Numbered from the stretch's first letter, positions 47,902 to 58,336 are shown. The stretch is DNA of 64,000 nucleotides from DASXQK01 sp963757155 (GCA_963757155.1 CAVWQS010000012.1:186001-250000); one strand, 5' to 3'. A program made the numbers and translations. Notes: generated by a model not told the origin, from the sequence alone.

Positions 47902-47970
47902 CCGACGGCGGGCAGGCACTCGCACCGCCGGCCGATCGACTCGGCCGGCGGTGCGACAGCGCGCCGTCGG
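47902..47970. repeat. Large nested palindrome upstream of the ftsK operon
   Basis: An inner perfect 16-bp stem (47920-47935 with 47941-47956, loop TCGAC) lies inside an outer 9-bp pair CCGACGGCG (47902-47910) and CGCCGTCGG (47962-47970). It is between amt and the aminotransferase, both on the minus strand, 13 bp before the latter's start. There is no T-run. It may stop amt transcripts, or act in the leader of the aminotransferase operon. A second small hairpin, GGGCCGGC-TAA-GCCGGCCC, is at about 48026-48044 just after amt. Confidence 0.7.
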
Positions 47971-48064
47971 GACAGAACATAAACGACTTTACCGGCTTGC
48001 GGCACCCCTCCCTGTAAAGGGTGCCGGGCCGGCTAAGCCGGCCCGCCCTTCTTCGCGCTGAACC

Positions 48065-49369
<1,305 letters not shown>

Positions 49370-49407
49370 GGCGAGGTCTCCAGTGGAATGACTCCCTGTC
49401 CCCTGAC

Positions 49408-49423
49408 AGCAAGACTCGTGCCA
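49408..49423 (-). promoter_or_regulatory. Sigma-54 promoter of amt
   Basis: On the minus strand TGGCAC, five bases GAGTC, then TTGCT match the -24/-12 consensus (TGGCAC-N5-TTGCW) exactly. The start site would be near 49398, giving a leader of about 30 nt before the amt ATG at 49369. Upstream, GATTCGG-A-CCGAATC (about 49450-49464) is a perfect 7-bp palindrome and a possible activator site, though it is not an NtrC consensus. Confidence 0.8.
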
Positions 49424-49585
49424 AGACGCCTCGGAGAAGCTCCGGCATCGATTCGGACCGAATCGCGGCGAATCCCAGGGCGGCCTGACCGCGTTCGCGC
49501 CGCTCTGCCCGGATTGCCCACAAATGAGCAGCCGCGCGACAGCCTGGCGCTTTACAAGCCGGCGCCCCGGCCGGAGGATCGGGCC

Positions 49586-50869
49586 ATGAGCCCTTCAGAG
49601 CCCCCCGGCGTCGATATCAAGCACGGCATCGATATCAAGACGGATGTGCTGATCGTCGGCGGCGGCATGGTCGGCATGGCGACGGCCATCGCGCTCGGCG
49701 GGGCGGGGCTCGAGGTGCTGGTGGTCGACGCCGAGCCGGCGGCCGAGCGCGAGGGGGCCGGCTATGACGGCCGTTCCTCGGCCATCGCCTTCGCCTCCCA
49801 GCAGGCGCTGGCCCAGCTCGGGATCTGGGCGGGCATGGCGCCGGAGGCCGAGCCCATCCTCGATATCCGCGTCTCCGACGGGCGGCCGGGCCGGCCCGCC
49901 GCCCCGCTGTTCCTGCATTACGACCATCTCCAATCCGGCCTCGGGGCGCCCTTCGGCCATATCGTGGAGAATCGGGTGATCCGCCGGGCGCTGGCCGCCC
50001 GGCTGGCCGAGCTGCCCAATGTCACGGTCGTGGCGCCGGGGCGCGTCGGCGAGGTCGAGCGCCGGCCGGGCCATGTGGCGGCGCGGCTCGAGGACGGACG
50101 GCAGGTCCGCGCCCGGCTTCTCATCGCCGCCGATGGCGCCCGCTCCAAGCTGCGGCAGGAGGCGGGCATCGCCGCGGCCGAATTCGCCTATGGCCAGACG
50201 GGCATCGTGGCGACCGTCGCCCATGCGCTGCCCCATGGCGGGGTGGCGCATGAGCATTTCCTGCCCTCGGGCCCCTTCGCCATGCTGCCCATGACGGATT
50301 ATGAGGGCCGCCACCGCTCCTCCATCGTCTGGACCGAGCGGCGCGAGCTGGCCCCGAGCCTGCTCGCTCTGCCGGATGGGGAATTCGCGGCCGAGATCGA
50401 GCGCCGCTTCGGCCTCAGCCTCGGCCGCATCGAGGTTCTGGGCCAGCGCTGGTCCTATCCGCTGCGCCTCATCCATGCGGCGCGCTATGCCGATCACCGC
50501 CTCGTCCTGGTGGGCGATGCCGCCCATGCCATCCATCCCATCGCGGGCCAGGGGCTGAACCTGGGCCTGCGCGATGTGGCGGCGCTCGCCGAGGTGATCG
50601 CCGATGCCTTCCGCCTCGGCCTCGACATCGGATCCTCTGTCGTCCTCGATGACTATCAGCGCTGGCGCCGCTTCGACGCTCTGCTGCTGATCGCCGTCAC
50701 CGACAGCCTGAACCGCCTCTTCTCCAACGACCTCGCCCCCTTGCGCCTCGCCCGCGACCTCGGCCTCGCCGCCGTCCACCGCCTGCCGCCGGTAAAGCGC
50801 CTCCTCATGCGCCACGCCATGGGCGCCGCCGGCCCAAGGCCGCGGCTGCTAAGAGGGTTGCCGCTGTAG
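49586..50869 (+). CDS. UbiH/COQ6-type FAD-dependent aromatic-ring hydroxylase
   Basis: A 427-residue class A flavoprotein monooxygenase: FAD-binding VLIVGGGMVGMATAIAL (about 22-38), the ARLLIAADGARSKLR (DG) motif near 180, and LVGDAAHAIHPIAGQGLNLG (GD motif) near 308. It fits ubiquinone ring hydroxylases (UbiH/F/I/L), but which ring position cannot be told. ATG 49586 is preceded by GGAGG. Divergent from amt. Confidence 0.88.
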   Translation: MSPSEPPGVDIKHGIDIKTDVLIVGGGMVGMATAIALGGAGLEVLVVDAEPAAEREGAGYDGRSSAIAFASQQALAQLGIWAGMAPEAEPILDIRVSDGRPGRPAAPLFLHYDHLQSGLGAPFGHIVENRVIRRALAARLAELPNVTVVAPGRVGEVERRPGHVAARLEDGRQVRARLLIAADGARSKLRQEAGIAAAEFAYGQTGIVATVAHALPHGGVAHEHFLPSGPFAMLPMTDYEGRHRSSIVWTERRELAPSLLALPDGEFAAEIERRFGLSLGRIEVLGQRWSYPLRLIHAARYADHRLVLVGDAAHAIHPIAGQGLNLGLRDVAALAEVIADAFRLGLDIGSSVVLDDYQRWRRFDALLLIAVTDSLNRLFSNDLAPLRLARDLGLAAVHRLPPVKRLLMRHAMGAAGPRPRLLRGLPL

Positions 50870-50886
50870 GCCATCAAGGAAGCAGA

Positions 50887-51002
50887 TTCACCACAGAGGC
50901 ACAGAGTCACAGAGGCAGAGGGAGAAGAAGTGGCGCGGGTCTGCTTCCCAGAAACGCGCGTCAACTCTTCTTGCTTCTCTGTGCCTCTGTGCCTCTGTGG
51001 TT
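50887..51002. repeat. CACAGAGG-type inverted-arm repeat, copy C
   Basis: The left arm (50887-50920) repeats CACAGAGGCACAGAGTCACA; the right arm (50971-51002) is the inverted GTGCCTCTGTGCCTCTGTGG. Fifty bases without a gene lie between. Unlike copies A, B and D it lies between co-directional genes (the UbiH-type gene and proX). Confidence 0.85.
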
Positions 51003-51057
51003 CCCCTTCCTAAGCCCGACCCCACCCAATGCCATACCATTGCCAAACCAACTCGGC

Positions 51058-51086
51058 TTGACGGCTGTCCGGCCGGCGAAGATGAT
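51058..51086 (+). promoter_or_regulatory. Sigma-70-type promoter of proX
   Basis: TTGACG (51058-51063), a 17-base spacer and GATGAT (51081-51086) match the housekeeping -35 and -10 boxes at 5/6 and 4/6. The start site near 51093 leaves a leader of about 75 nt before the proX ATG at 51167, which has GGGAG/AAGGG ribosome-binding sequences. Confidence 0.55.
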
Positions 51087-51166
51087 TACCCGCAATAGAA
51101 GATGGCGCCCGGCAAGAGGCCGCGCGCCACGCGAATAGGGAAGCACACAAACGGGAGACTAAGGGC

Positions 51167-52132
51167 ATGAAACCATTTTCTTTGACGGCGAGGTCGCTCG
51201 CCGTCCTCGCCTTGGGGGTCGCCGTCGGGATCGGCGCGGCGCGGCCCGCGGCGGCGGAAGTGCCGGAATCCAAGGACCCCATCAAGATCGCGCTCATGGA
51301 TTGGACGAGCGTGAACCTCAACGCCCATATCTACGGCGATATCCTGAAGAAGCTCGGCTACAACGTCGAATATGTGACGGCCGACTATCTCTCCAGCCTG
51401 ACCACCGGCCTCACCAACGGCGATGTCGATATCGGCCTGGAATATTGGGACACCACGGCCGGCGATGCCATGAAGGCCTCGGACGCGACCGGCAAGACGA
51501 TCCGCGTCGGCAAGCTCGGGCCGAAGGCGAAGGAAGAGTGGTGGTATCCCATCTATATGAAGGAGAAATGCCCGGGCCTGCCGGACTGGCATGCGCTGCT
51601 GGATCCGAAATGCGCCGAGGCCTTCTCGACCGCCGACACCGCCCCCAAGGGCCGCTATCTCGGCGGGCCCGTGACCTGGGGCGGCTTCGACGACGAGCGC
51701 ATCGCCGCACTCGGTCTGCCCTTCGAGGTGGTCCATGCCGGCACCGATGCGGCCATGTTCGCCGAGCTCGATTCGGCCGAGGCCCGCAAGGCGCCCATCA
51801 TGCTCTGGATCTATTCGCCGCATTGGGCGCCGGCGAAATACGAGGGCGAGTGGGTGCAATTCCCGGAGTTCACGCCGGAATGCTATGCCGACAAGAAGTA
51901 CAACTGCGGCAAGCCCCATGGCGAGATCTGGAAATATGCCTGGGGCGGCATGAAGGACAAATGGCCCACGGCCTATAACGTGGCGAAGAACTACAGCTTC
52001 GACGCCAAGGAGCTGGGCCTGCTCGCGGGCGAGGTGGACCTCCATAACAAATCGCTCGACGACGTCGCTGCCGCCTGGGTCGACGCCAATGAGGCGAAGT
52101 GGAAGGGCTGGGTCTCGACGCCGTCGAACTAG
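51167..52132 (+). CDS. proX: Betaine-type ABC transporter solute-binding protein (OpuAC family)
   Basis: A 321-residue periplasmic binding protein. A signal peptide (ends ARPAAAE) is followed by an OpuAC fold: IKIALMDWTSVNLNAHIYGD, GLEYWDTTAGDA, EEWWYPIYMKEK, PVTWGGFDDE. Several Trp/Tyr residues could form the aromatic cage that holds quaternary ammonium or sulfonium groups (glycine betaine, choline, DMSP). First gene of proX-proV-proW. The DddP-like lyase gene 4.7 kb downstream suggests DMSP-like compounds as ligands; this is inference. Confidence 0.9.
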   Translation: MKPFSLTARSLAVLALGVAVGIGAARPAAAEVPESKDPIKIALMDWTSVNLNAHIYGDILKKLGYNVEYVTADYLSSLTTGLTNGDVDIGLEYWDTTAGDAMKASDATGKTIRVGKLGPKAKEEWWYPIYMKEKCPGLPDWHALLDPKCAEAFSTADTAPKGRYLGGPVTWGGFDDERIAALGLPFEVVHAGTDAAMFAELDSAEARKAPIMLWIYSPHWAPAKYEGEWVQFPEFTPECYADKKYNCGKPHGEIWKYAWGGMKDKWPTAYNVAKNYSFDAKELGLLAGEVDLHNKSLDDVAAAWVDANEAKWKGWVSTPSN

Positions 52133-52156
52133 GAAGCGAGCCGCTTACTCTCCACC

Positions 52157-52241
52157 GTCATTCCCGCGAAAGCGGGAATCCAGGGGCCACACGCCCTGAA
52201 GCATCTAGGTTGCCCTGGATCCCCGCTTTCGCCGGGATGAC
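52157..52241. repeat. GTCATTCCC-type paired palindromic repeat inside the proX-proV gap
   Basis: The left unit (52157-52185) starts GTCATTCCCGCGAAAGCGGG; the right unit (52213-52241) is its near-inverted copy ending GGGATGAC. The pair lies between the proX stop and the proV start within one transcript. As with REP elements elsewhere, such a stem could protect proX mRNA and raise binding protein over ATPase. Confidence 0.85.
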
Positions 52242-52284
52242 GGGTGGAGAGGGTTCACTACCCGACATCAAGGCGGATAGACGC

Positions 52285-53361
52285 ATGCAGGATGTCGGCG
52301 CAGCCGCCGCTGCCTCGCTGAACAACAACACCGGCGGCCGCACGACCAGCCTCAGCTGCCGCGGCCTGTGGAAGATCTTCGGCCATGGCGCCGAGGAGCT
52401 GCTGCGCCATAACCCCCATCCCGATGCCGAGACTCTCGCCGCCGCCAATCTGATCGGCGCCGTGCGCGATGTCTCCATCGAGGTCACCGCCGGCGAGATC
52501 TTCGTCATCATGGGTCTCTCGGGCTCCGGCAAATCCACGCTGGTGCGCTGCCTCTCGCGGCTGGTGGAGGCCACGGCCGGCGAGGTCATCTTCGAGGGCC
52601 GCGATCTCTTGCGCGCCGGCGAGAAGGAGCTGATCGAGATCCGCCGCCACAAGATGGGCATGGTCTTCCAGCATTTCGCGCTGCTGCCCCATCTCTGCGT
52701 CCTCGACAATGTCGCCTTTCCCCTCTCGGTCCAGGGCGTGAGCCGGGCCGAGCGCGAGAAGCGCGCCCTCGAGGTGATCGAGCTCGTGGGCCTGCGCGGC
52801 CGCGAGGGGCATTTCCCGCGCCAGCTCTCGGGCGGCCAGCAGCAGCGCGTCGGCATCGCGCGCAGCCTGGCGGTCAGGCCCCAGATCTGGTTCCTGGACG
52901 AGCCCTTCTCGGCGCTGGATCCGCTGATCCGGCGCGAGATGCAGGACGAGCTGCTGCGCCTCCAGGGCGTGCTGCACAAGACGGTCGTCTTCATCACCCA
53001 TGATTTCCACGAGGCGATCAGGCTCGCCGACCGCATCGCCATCATGAAGGACGGCGCCATCGTCCAGATCGGCACGCCGGAAGAACTCGTGCTGCATCCC
53101 GCGACGGATTACGTCGCCGAATTCACCCGCGACGTCGAGCGGGCGCGCGCCATCTCCGCGCGCTCCATCATGCGGCCGGTCAAGAGCGCCGGCGCCGACT
53201 CGCCGAAGGTGCCGGCCAAGGCCAAGCTCGCGAGCTTCGCCGGCGATATCGTGGGCTCGGCCCAGCCCTTCGCCGTGGTCGAGGAGGATGGCCGCATCCT
53301 GGGCGAGATCTGGTCGGATCAGGTGATCGAGATTCTCGCGGGGCGCGAGCGGAGCCTATGA
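52285..53361 (+). CDS. proV: Betaine-type ABC transporter ATPase
   Basis: A 358-residue ATPase of the OpuAA/ProV group. Walker A is MGLSGSGKSTLVRCLSRL, the Q-loop is MVFQHFALLPHL, the signature is LSGGQQQRVGIARSL and Walker B is IWFLDEPFSALDP. The N-terminus has the ProV-specific FGHGAEELLRHN segment. A C-terminal part replaces full CBS domains with about 90 residues. ATG 52285 is chosen after AAGGCGG. proW begins 25 bp downstream. Confidence 0.92.
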   Translation: MQDVGAAAAASLNNNTGGRTTSLSCRGLWKIFGHGAEELLRHNPHPDAETLAAANLIGAVRDVSIEVTAGEIFVIMGLSGSGKSTLVRCLSRLVEATAGEVIFEGRDLLRAGEKELIEIRRHKMGMVFQHFALLPHLCVLDNVAFPLSVQGVSRAEREKRALEVIELVGLRGREGHFPRQLSGGQQQRVGIARSLAVRPQIWFLDEPFSALDPLIRREMQDELLRLQGVLHKTVVFITHDFHEAIRLADRIAIMKDGAIVQIGTPEELVLHPATDYVAEFTRDVERARAISARSIMRPVKSAGADSPKVPAKAKLASFAGDIVGSAQPFAVVEEDGRILGEIWSDQVIEILAGRERSL

Positions 53362-53386
53362 CGCTCGCACCCATGACTTTCGTCCT

Positions 53387-55448
53387 ATGACAATCGCCAT
53401 ATCCTCGCCGGTCGGGCAGCGCCGCCAGCTCGGATGGGGCCTCGCCTGGGCCGCGGCCTTCGCGGTGGCCCTCGGCCTCTATCTCCTGCGCGACCGCTTC
53501 CCCTGGATCGCCACATATCCCGTCGCCTGGATCATCCCGGTCGCAAACTGGATCAACGCCGCCATGGGGCCGGCGACCGATCTCCTCTTCGGCTTCACGC
53601 GCAGCATCACCGCCTTGCTCGCCATGCCGCTGGATCTGGCGATGAATTTGCTGAGCCAGGGCTTCCAGTTCGGCGACGGCGCCTCGGCGGTGAATATCCC
53701 GCGGCTTTCCTGGCTGGGCGTGACCGCGGCGGTCGCCATCGCCGGCCATGCGCTCGGCGGGCGCAAGCTGGCGCTGGGCACCGGGCTCTGCTTCCTCTAT
53801 CTCGCCTTCTTCGGCCAGTGGGACAGCGCCATGACCACCTTGGCGCTGATCGTCGTCGCCGTGCCGCTGGGCGTGCTGCTGGGCCTCTTCCTGGGGATCC
53901 TGGGCTATCGCCATCCCCGCTTCAACCGCGGGATCCTCATCCCGGCGCTCGACATCGCCCAGGCGACGCCGCAATTCGCCTATCTCGTGCCGATGCTGAT
54001 CTTCTTCGGCAACAACCCCGTCTCGGCCATGCTGGCGACCCTGATCTTCGCCGTGCCGCCCATGGTGCGGGCGACCACCTTGTCGCTGACCCAGGTGCCG
54101 GCCGAGCTGCAGGATTTCGGCCGCATGGCCGGCTGCACCAAGCGCCAGCTGCTCTGGCGCGTCTTCGTGCCCACGGCGCGGCCGCTGCTCATGGTCGGCG
54201 TCAACCAGGTCATCATGATGGCCCTCAACATGGTCATCATCTCCTCGATGATCGGGGCCGGCGGCCTCGGCCTCGACGTGCTGCTGGCGCTGCGCGCCCT
54301 CAAGGTGGGGGCCGCCGTCGAGGCCGGCATCTCCATCGTGCTGCTGGCGGTGGTGCTCGATCGCCTGAGCCAGGCCGCCGCGGTGCGGGCCGCCAGCGCC
54401 ACGGTCTCGGGGCTGGGGCGCGGCTGGTGGCGCGATCATCTGCTGCTGGCGGCCGCCATCCTCGCCGTCACCACCGCCCTCAGCCCCTATGTCCCGGCCT
54501 TGGCGAGCCTGCCGAAATCCTTCACCGTCACCACGGCGCCGATCTGGGATTTCTCCATCCGCTGGATCACGGTGCATTTCTTCGACGTCATCGAGGCGGG
54601 CCGGGTCTGGCTGCTGATCCATGTGCTGAAGCCGGTGAAGATGTTCCTGCTGGCGCTGCCCTGGCTGGCGAGCCTGATCCTGCTGACGCTGGCGGGCTAT
54701 CGCCTGGGCGGGCGGCGCCTGGCGCTGCTGATCGCGCTGCTGACCGCGGCTTGCGTCGTCTTCGGCCTCTGGGACAAGGTGATGACGACGCTCTATCTCT
54801 GCGCCGTCTCCACCATCATCGCCTGCGCCATCGGCCTTCCCATCGGCATCCTCTCGGCCGCGCTCGCACATCGCCGACAGGATCGTGACCGTGGTGGTCG
54901 ACACCCTCCAGACCATCCCCGCCTTCGTCTATCTCATCCCCGCGGTGATGCTGTTCCGGGTGGGCGATGTGGCGGCGATGATCGGCATCGTGCTCTACGC
55001 GCTGACGCCGGCGATCCGCTACACCAACCATGGCCTGCGCCAGGTCCCGCCGGCGCTGATCGAGGCCGCGACCATGTCGGGCTGCACCCGGCGCCAGCTC
55101 CTCTGGAAGGTGCAATTCCCTTTGGCTTTGCCGGAGCTGCTGCTCGGCATCAACCAGGTGATCATGCTGGCGCTCTCCATGGACATCATCGCCGCCATGA
55201 TCGGCACCCGCGATCTGGGCCAGGAAGTCTTCAGCGCGCTGGCCACCGCCAATGTCGGCCGCGGCCTGCTCGCGGGCCTGACCGTCGCCTTCATCGGCAT
55301 CATCGCCGACCGGCTGATGGGCGCGTGGAGCGACAATCTGCGGCGCGGTTCGGCGCGGTCTGAAGATTCACCACAGAGACACAGAGGCACAGAGAAGAAA
55401 GAATTTCTGACCCGCGCCTGCTCCGCCGGGCGGTGCGCATGCTCTTGA
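53387..55448 (+). CDS. proW: Double-length betaine-type ABC permease (frameshift near 54866; C-terminus from a repeat)
   Basis: Reconstructed length 686 residues: two tandem permease halves, each with an EAA loop (MAGCTKRQLLWRVFVPTARP and MSGCTRRQLLWKVQFPLALP) and QATPQFAYLVP / QTIPAFVYLIP before it. This duplicated form is known in alphaproteobacteria. One extra C near 54866 breaks the second half. The natural sequence seems to end near LMGAWSDNLRR; the last ~30 codons from 55367 are read from a CACAGAGG-type repeat (PQRHRGTEKKEF), so the repeat has replaced the original stop. Confidence 0.88.
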
Positions 55449-55750
55449 AGCGGGAGAGGGTGGCCGCCGAAGGCGGCCGGGTGAGGGCGGAAAGGGCGAG
55501 GCCTTGCCCGCTTCCTGCTTCTCCCTCGCCTCCCGAAGGGGGGAGAGGGCCGGGGTGAGGGGGTCTCTCAGGCCAGTGAGCTATCGGACAAACAGGCGGC
55601 CTTTGGTCGAACGCGCATCGCTTTGCTGACATTTGTGCGGCGGAAGCGCCCCCTCACCCCGACCCTCTCCCCCTTCGAGGGCGAGGGGAAAAGAGCGGGC
55701 GCGTGTCAACAATCCTTACTTCTCTGTGCCTCTGTGCCTCTGTGGTGAAT
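55367..55750. repeat. CACAGAGG-type inverted-arm repeat, copy D, with nested CCCTCTCCC-type pair
   Basis: Outer arms are 55367-55400 (TTCACCACAGAGACACAGAG) and 55719-55749 (inverted). Inside lies a second inverted pair of the GGGGGGAGAGGG/CCCTCTCCCCC family (about 55520-55569 and 55649-55692). The left arm is translated as the end of proW; the right arm ends 10 bp before the stop of the PhyH gene. One of three copies between convergent genes. Confidence 0.85.
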
Positions 55751-55758
55751 TTTTCTTC

Positions 55759-56620
55759 CTACGGATTTCCCCGCGTCGAGAACTTCAGCACCTTGTACCC
55801 GTAGCTGGTGACGCCCTTCTCCGGATCCGGCGTGCGGAAGGTCTGATGCGAGAAGATCGTGTCATAGGCCCCGTCGCGCAGCGCCGAATCCGGCACCACC
55901 TCCAGCGGGCGAAAACGCGTGATGCTCCTGCCCCGCGACATAAGGCGCGTTGGCGATGGCGTTGTAGGAGCAATGCAGCAGCGTGCGCGGGCGGTCGCTG
56001 GTGTTGGCGCCCGAGGCATGCAGGGTGTTGGCGTGGAAGAACACCGCATCGCCCGGCGCCATCTCGCAGGCCACCCGCTCATGGCTGGCGAGGATGCGCG
56101 TCAAGCGCTCGGGATCGACGCCGCTCGCCTTGCCCACCGCCTTATGGTCGATGCGGCCCAGGAGATGCGAGCCGCGGATCAGCTCGACGCAGCCATTGGC
56201 GCGGTCGGTGCGGTCGACGGCGATCATGCAGGTGGTCATGTCCGGGGCGAGGCAGCCCTCGTCGTACCAATAGCCATAGTCCTGATGCCAATCCCACCGC
56301 CCCGCGCTCGCCGGCTTCTTCATGGAGAGCTTGGAATGCCAGTGATAGACGGGCTTGCCGATCACCTCCGCCGCCCCCTCCACGAGACGCGCGAGGCGCG
56401 GCAGCACGCTGACGAAGTCGCCGCCCAGCTCGGTCCAGGTGACGACCTCCTGCGGATTGCCCTGGCTATCCGCCAGCGCCCAAAGCGCGCCCTCGAGCTC
56501 GGGATCGGCCAGGCAGGCGCTGGCCAAAGGCTCGATCTCGTCGCGGGCGAAGAAGCCGGGCAGGACGAGAAAGCCGTCGCGATGATAGGCGGCGATCTGA
56601 TCGGCGGTCAGACGTGTCAT
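55759..56620 (-). CDS. Phytanoyl-CoA dioxygenase (PhyH) family protein (frameshift near 55918)
   Basis: Reconstructed length 286 residues. It starts LTADQIAAYHRDGFLVLPGF, the typical PhyH/EctD opening. The Fe(II) ligands are His and Asp in WDWHQDYGYWYDEG and a distal His in ANTLHASGANTSDRPRTLL, where Arg would hold 2-oxoglutarate. One extra base near 55918 shifts the last 50 codons (PLEVVPDSAL to STRGNP). Such enzymes hydroxylate small osmolyte-like or acyl substrates. It lies 181 bp after the DddP-like gene on the same strand and converges on proW. Confidence 0.83.
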
Positions 56621-56639
56621 GGCAATGAGCCAGTTCTCT

Positions 56640-56763
56640 ATTCCGTCATGGTCAGCGAACACAAGCTCCCTCTGCGAATGCCGGGGAAGCCGGACCATCC
56701 ACGAGTTGCTTTGTGCGGGCCGCTCCACCGTAAGACGTGGATGCTCGGGACAAGCCCGAGCAT
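56640..56763. repeat. Mixed repeat gap between the DddP-like and PhyH genes
   Basis: It contains a degraded ATGGTCGGC-type half-site (near 56646 and GGACCATCCACGAGTT near 56693-56708) and a perfect hairpin ATGCTCGGG-ACAAG-CCCGAGCAT (56741-56763), a REP-like unit known from other alphaproteobacteria. No gene lies in this 181-base gap. Confidence 0.7.
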
Positions 56764-56801
56764 GACGACTTGGGGTGAGGGCGCCGCAAGCACATAGCAA
56801 C

Positions 56802-58094
56802 TCACAACCACTTCGACGGCAGCAGATCCGTCTCGAAGGGAAACGTCGAGAGCTGCTGATACCCCGTCTCCGTGATCAGCACTTGCTGCTCCAGCTTCAC
56901 CCCCTCGTCGCCGCCGACCTCGCCGATATAGCTCTCGATGCAGATGGTCATGCCCGGCTCCAGGATGCCGTCATAGCCCGAGCCCTTGAGGTAATCCTCG
57001 ACATAGAGGCTGGCGGGATATTCGTCGGCCAGCCCGACGCCGTGGAAGACCACGGAATAGCGGTTGGGCTGGAAGCTGGGCGGGAGCTGGAAGCTCTTCT
57101 CGGCGAATTCGCGGAAGCCCATGCCGGGCTTCAGCAGATCGAGATTGGTGTGGATATGCTCATAGGCCATGCCGTAGAGGCGCTTCTGCTCGGCGCTCGG
57201 CCGGCCGGGGCCGCAGAAGAAGGTTCGCGACAGGTCGGAGCAATAGCCATAGGGGCCGATGAGGTCGGTGTCGAAGGTCACCAGCTCGCCGGCGCGGATG
57301 ATGCGGTCGCTCGATTCCTGGAACCAGGGATTGGTGCGCCCGCCGGAGGACAGCAGCCGCGTCTCGATCCATTCCCCGCCCAGCGCGATATTCACCTGAT
57401 GCAGATGCGACCAGAGCTCGTTCTCGGTGATGCCGGGCCGCAGCATCTCGCGCATCTTGGCCATGCCGGCCTCGCAGGCCGAGATGGAGACGTTCATGCA
57501 GGCGATCTCGTCGGCGGATTTGATCGAGCGCGCGAGCTCCACCACCTCCTGCCCGTCGAAGATCTGGATCCCGGCCTGCTGCAGCAGGTTGGTCCCCAGC
57601 GGCTCCAGCTTGTCGATGGCGACCCGCTTGTTGCCGCCGCCGCTGCGCGCGATCAGCTCCAGGATCTCCGCCGCCCAGACCTTGGCGATTTCCTCGCTGC
57701 GCGGGCCGGCGTTGAAATAATACCAGCCGCGGGCGGGCCGGACCTCGGCGATGGTCTCGAGCCCGTCGGAGAGATGCTCGCAGTTATGGAAGTCGAAGAG
57801 GGTGATCGGCCCCTCGGTCGGGATGTAGCAATAGCGCGTGGCGTTGTGCAGCGCCCAGACCGCCATGTTCCGGCTGCCCGTGGCATAGCGCAGGTTGATC
57901 GGGTCGTAGAGCAGCAGGCCGGCATAGTCGCGCTTGCGCATCTCCGCCCGCACCCGCGCCAGGCGATAGGCGCGCATGCGCTTCATATCGGGCTGGGCGA
58001 CGCAATCGAGGAGGCCCATGCCCACGGTGTCGCGGGCGGTGGCGATCTTGGATTTGGGATCGGGGTGTTTCGGCGGGGTGCTGTCGGGCGCCAT
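56802..58094 (-). CDS. DddP-like M24-fold protein (candidate DMSP lyase)
   Basis: A 430-residue intact protein of the M24 (pita-bread) fold. It carries the DddP hallmark block MRAYRLARVRAEMRKRDYAG, LYDPINLRYATGSRNM and LFDFHNCEHLS. Metal-ligand residues fall at Asp275, Asp277, Asp287, His351, Glu387 and Glu402, and Asp357 lies six after the His in HGVGLADEYP. From memory this reproduces the spacing of the Ruegeria DddP ligands and its catalytic Asp. DddP splits DMSP to dimethylsulfide and acrylate. The alternative is an M24 peptidase or ectoine-hydrolase-like enzyme. The neighbouring betaine-type importer supports an osmolyte substrate. Confidence 0.8.
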   Translation of the reverse strand: MAPDSTPPKHPDPKSKIATARDTVGMGLLDCVAQPDMKRMRAYRLARVRAEMRKRDYAGLLLYDPINLRYATGSRNMAVWALHNATRYCYIPTEGPITLFDFHNCEHLSDGLETIAEVRPARGWYYFNAGPRSEEIAKVWAAEILELIARSGGGNKRVAIDKLEPLGTNLLQQAGIQIFDGQEVVELARSIKSADEIACMNVSISACEAGMAKMREMLRPGITENELWSHLHQVNIALGGEWIETRLLSSGGRTNPWFQESSDRIIRAGELVTFDTDLIGPYGYCSDLSRTFFCGPGRPSAEQKRLYGMAYEHIHTNLDLLKPGMGFREFAEKSFQLPPSFQPNRYSVVFHGVGLADEYPASLYVEDYLKGSGYDGILEPGMTICIESYIGEVGGDEGVKLEQQVLITETGYQQLSTFPFETDLLPSKWL

Positions 58095-58208
58095 GGAAGG
58101 ACTTCTCCGGCTGATGCTGCCGCCCAGTCTCCGCCGGATATGCCGCAGCCGTCCAGCGGCGAAGCGACCCCCGCCGGCTCATTTTCGCCAGCGGCAAACA
58201 TCGCGCCC

Positions 58209-58322
58209 GTGGCCCCACCCCCACCCCAGCCCGCCCCCATCAAGGGGGCGGGGGAAGTAAGGGAAGGCTCTCGCCGTAGCGTCCCCGCCCCCCTTGTGGG
58301 GGCGGGACAGGGTGGGGGGTGT
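58209..58322. repeat. CCCTCTCCC-type inverted repeat pair
   Basis: Left (58209-58253) and right (58288-58322) GC-rich arms of the CCCGCCCCCATCAAGGGGGCG / CCTTGTGGGGGCGGG family, upstream of the DddP-like gene and before repeat copy E. No gene. Another single unit of the family is at 60888-60925. Confidence 0.75.
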
Positions 58323-58336
58323 TGTAGGAAAAGAAA

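Noticed and set aside
48026..48044. Hairpin GGGCCGGC-TAA-GCCGGCCC after amt as an intrinsic terminator
   Set aside because: The stem is strong but neither strand has a T-run after it; kept only as a note in the palindrome entry.
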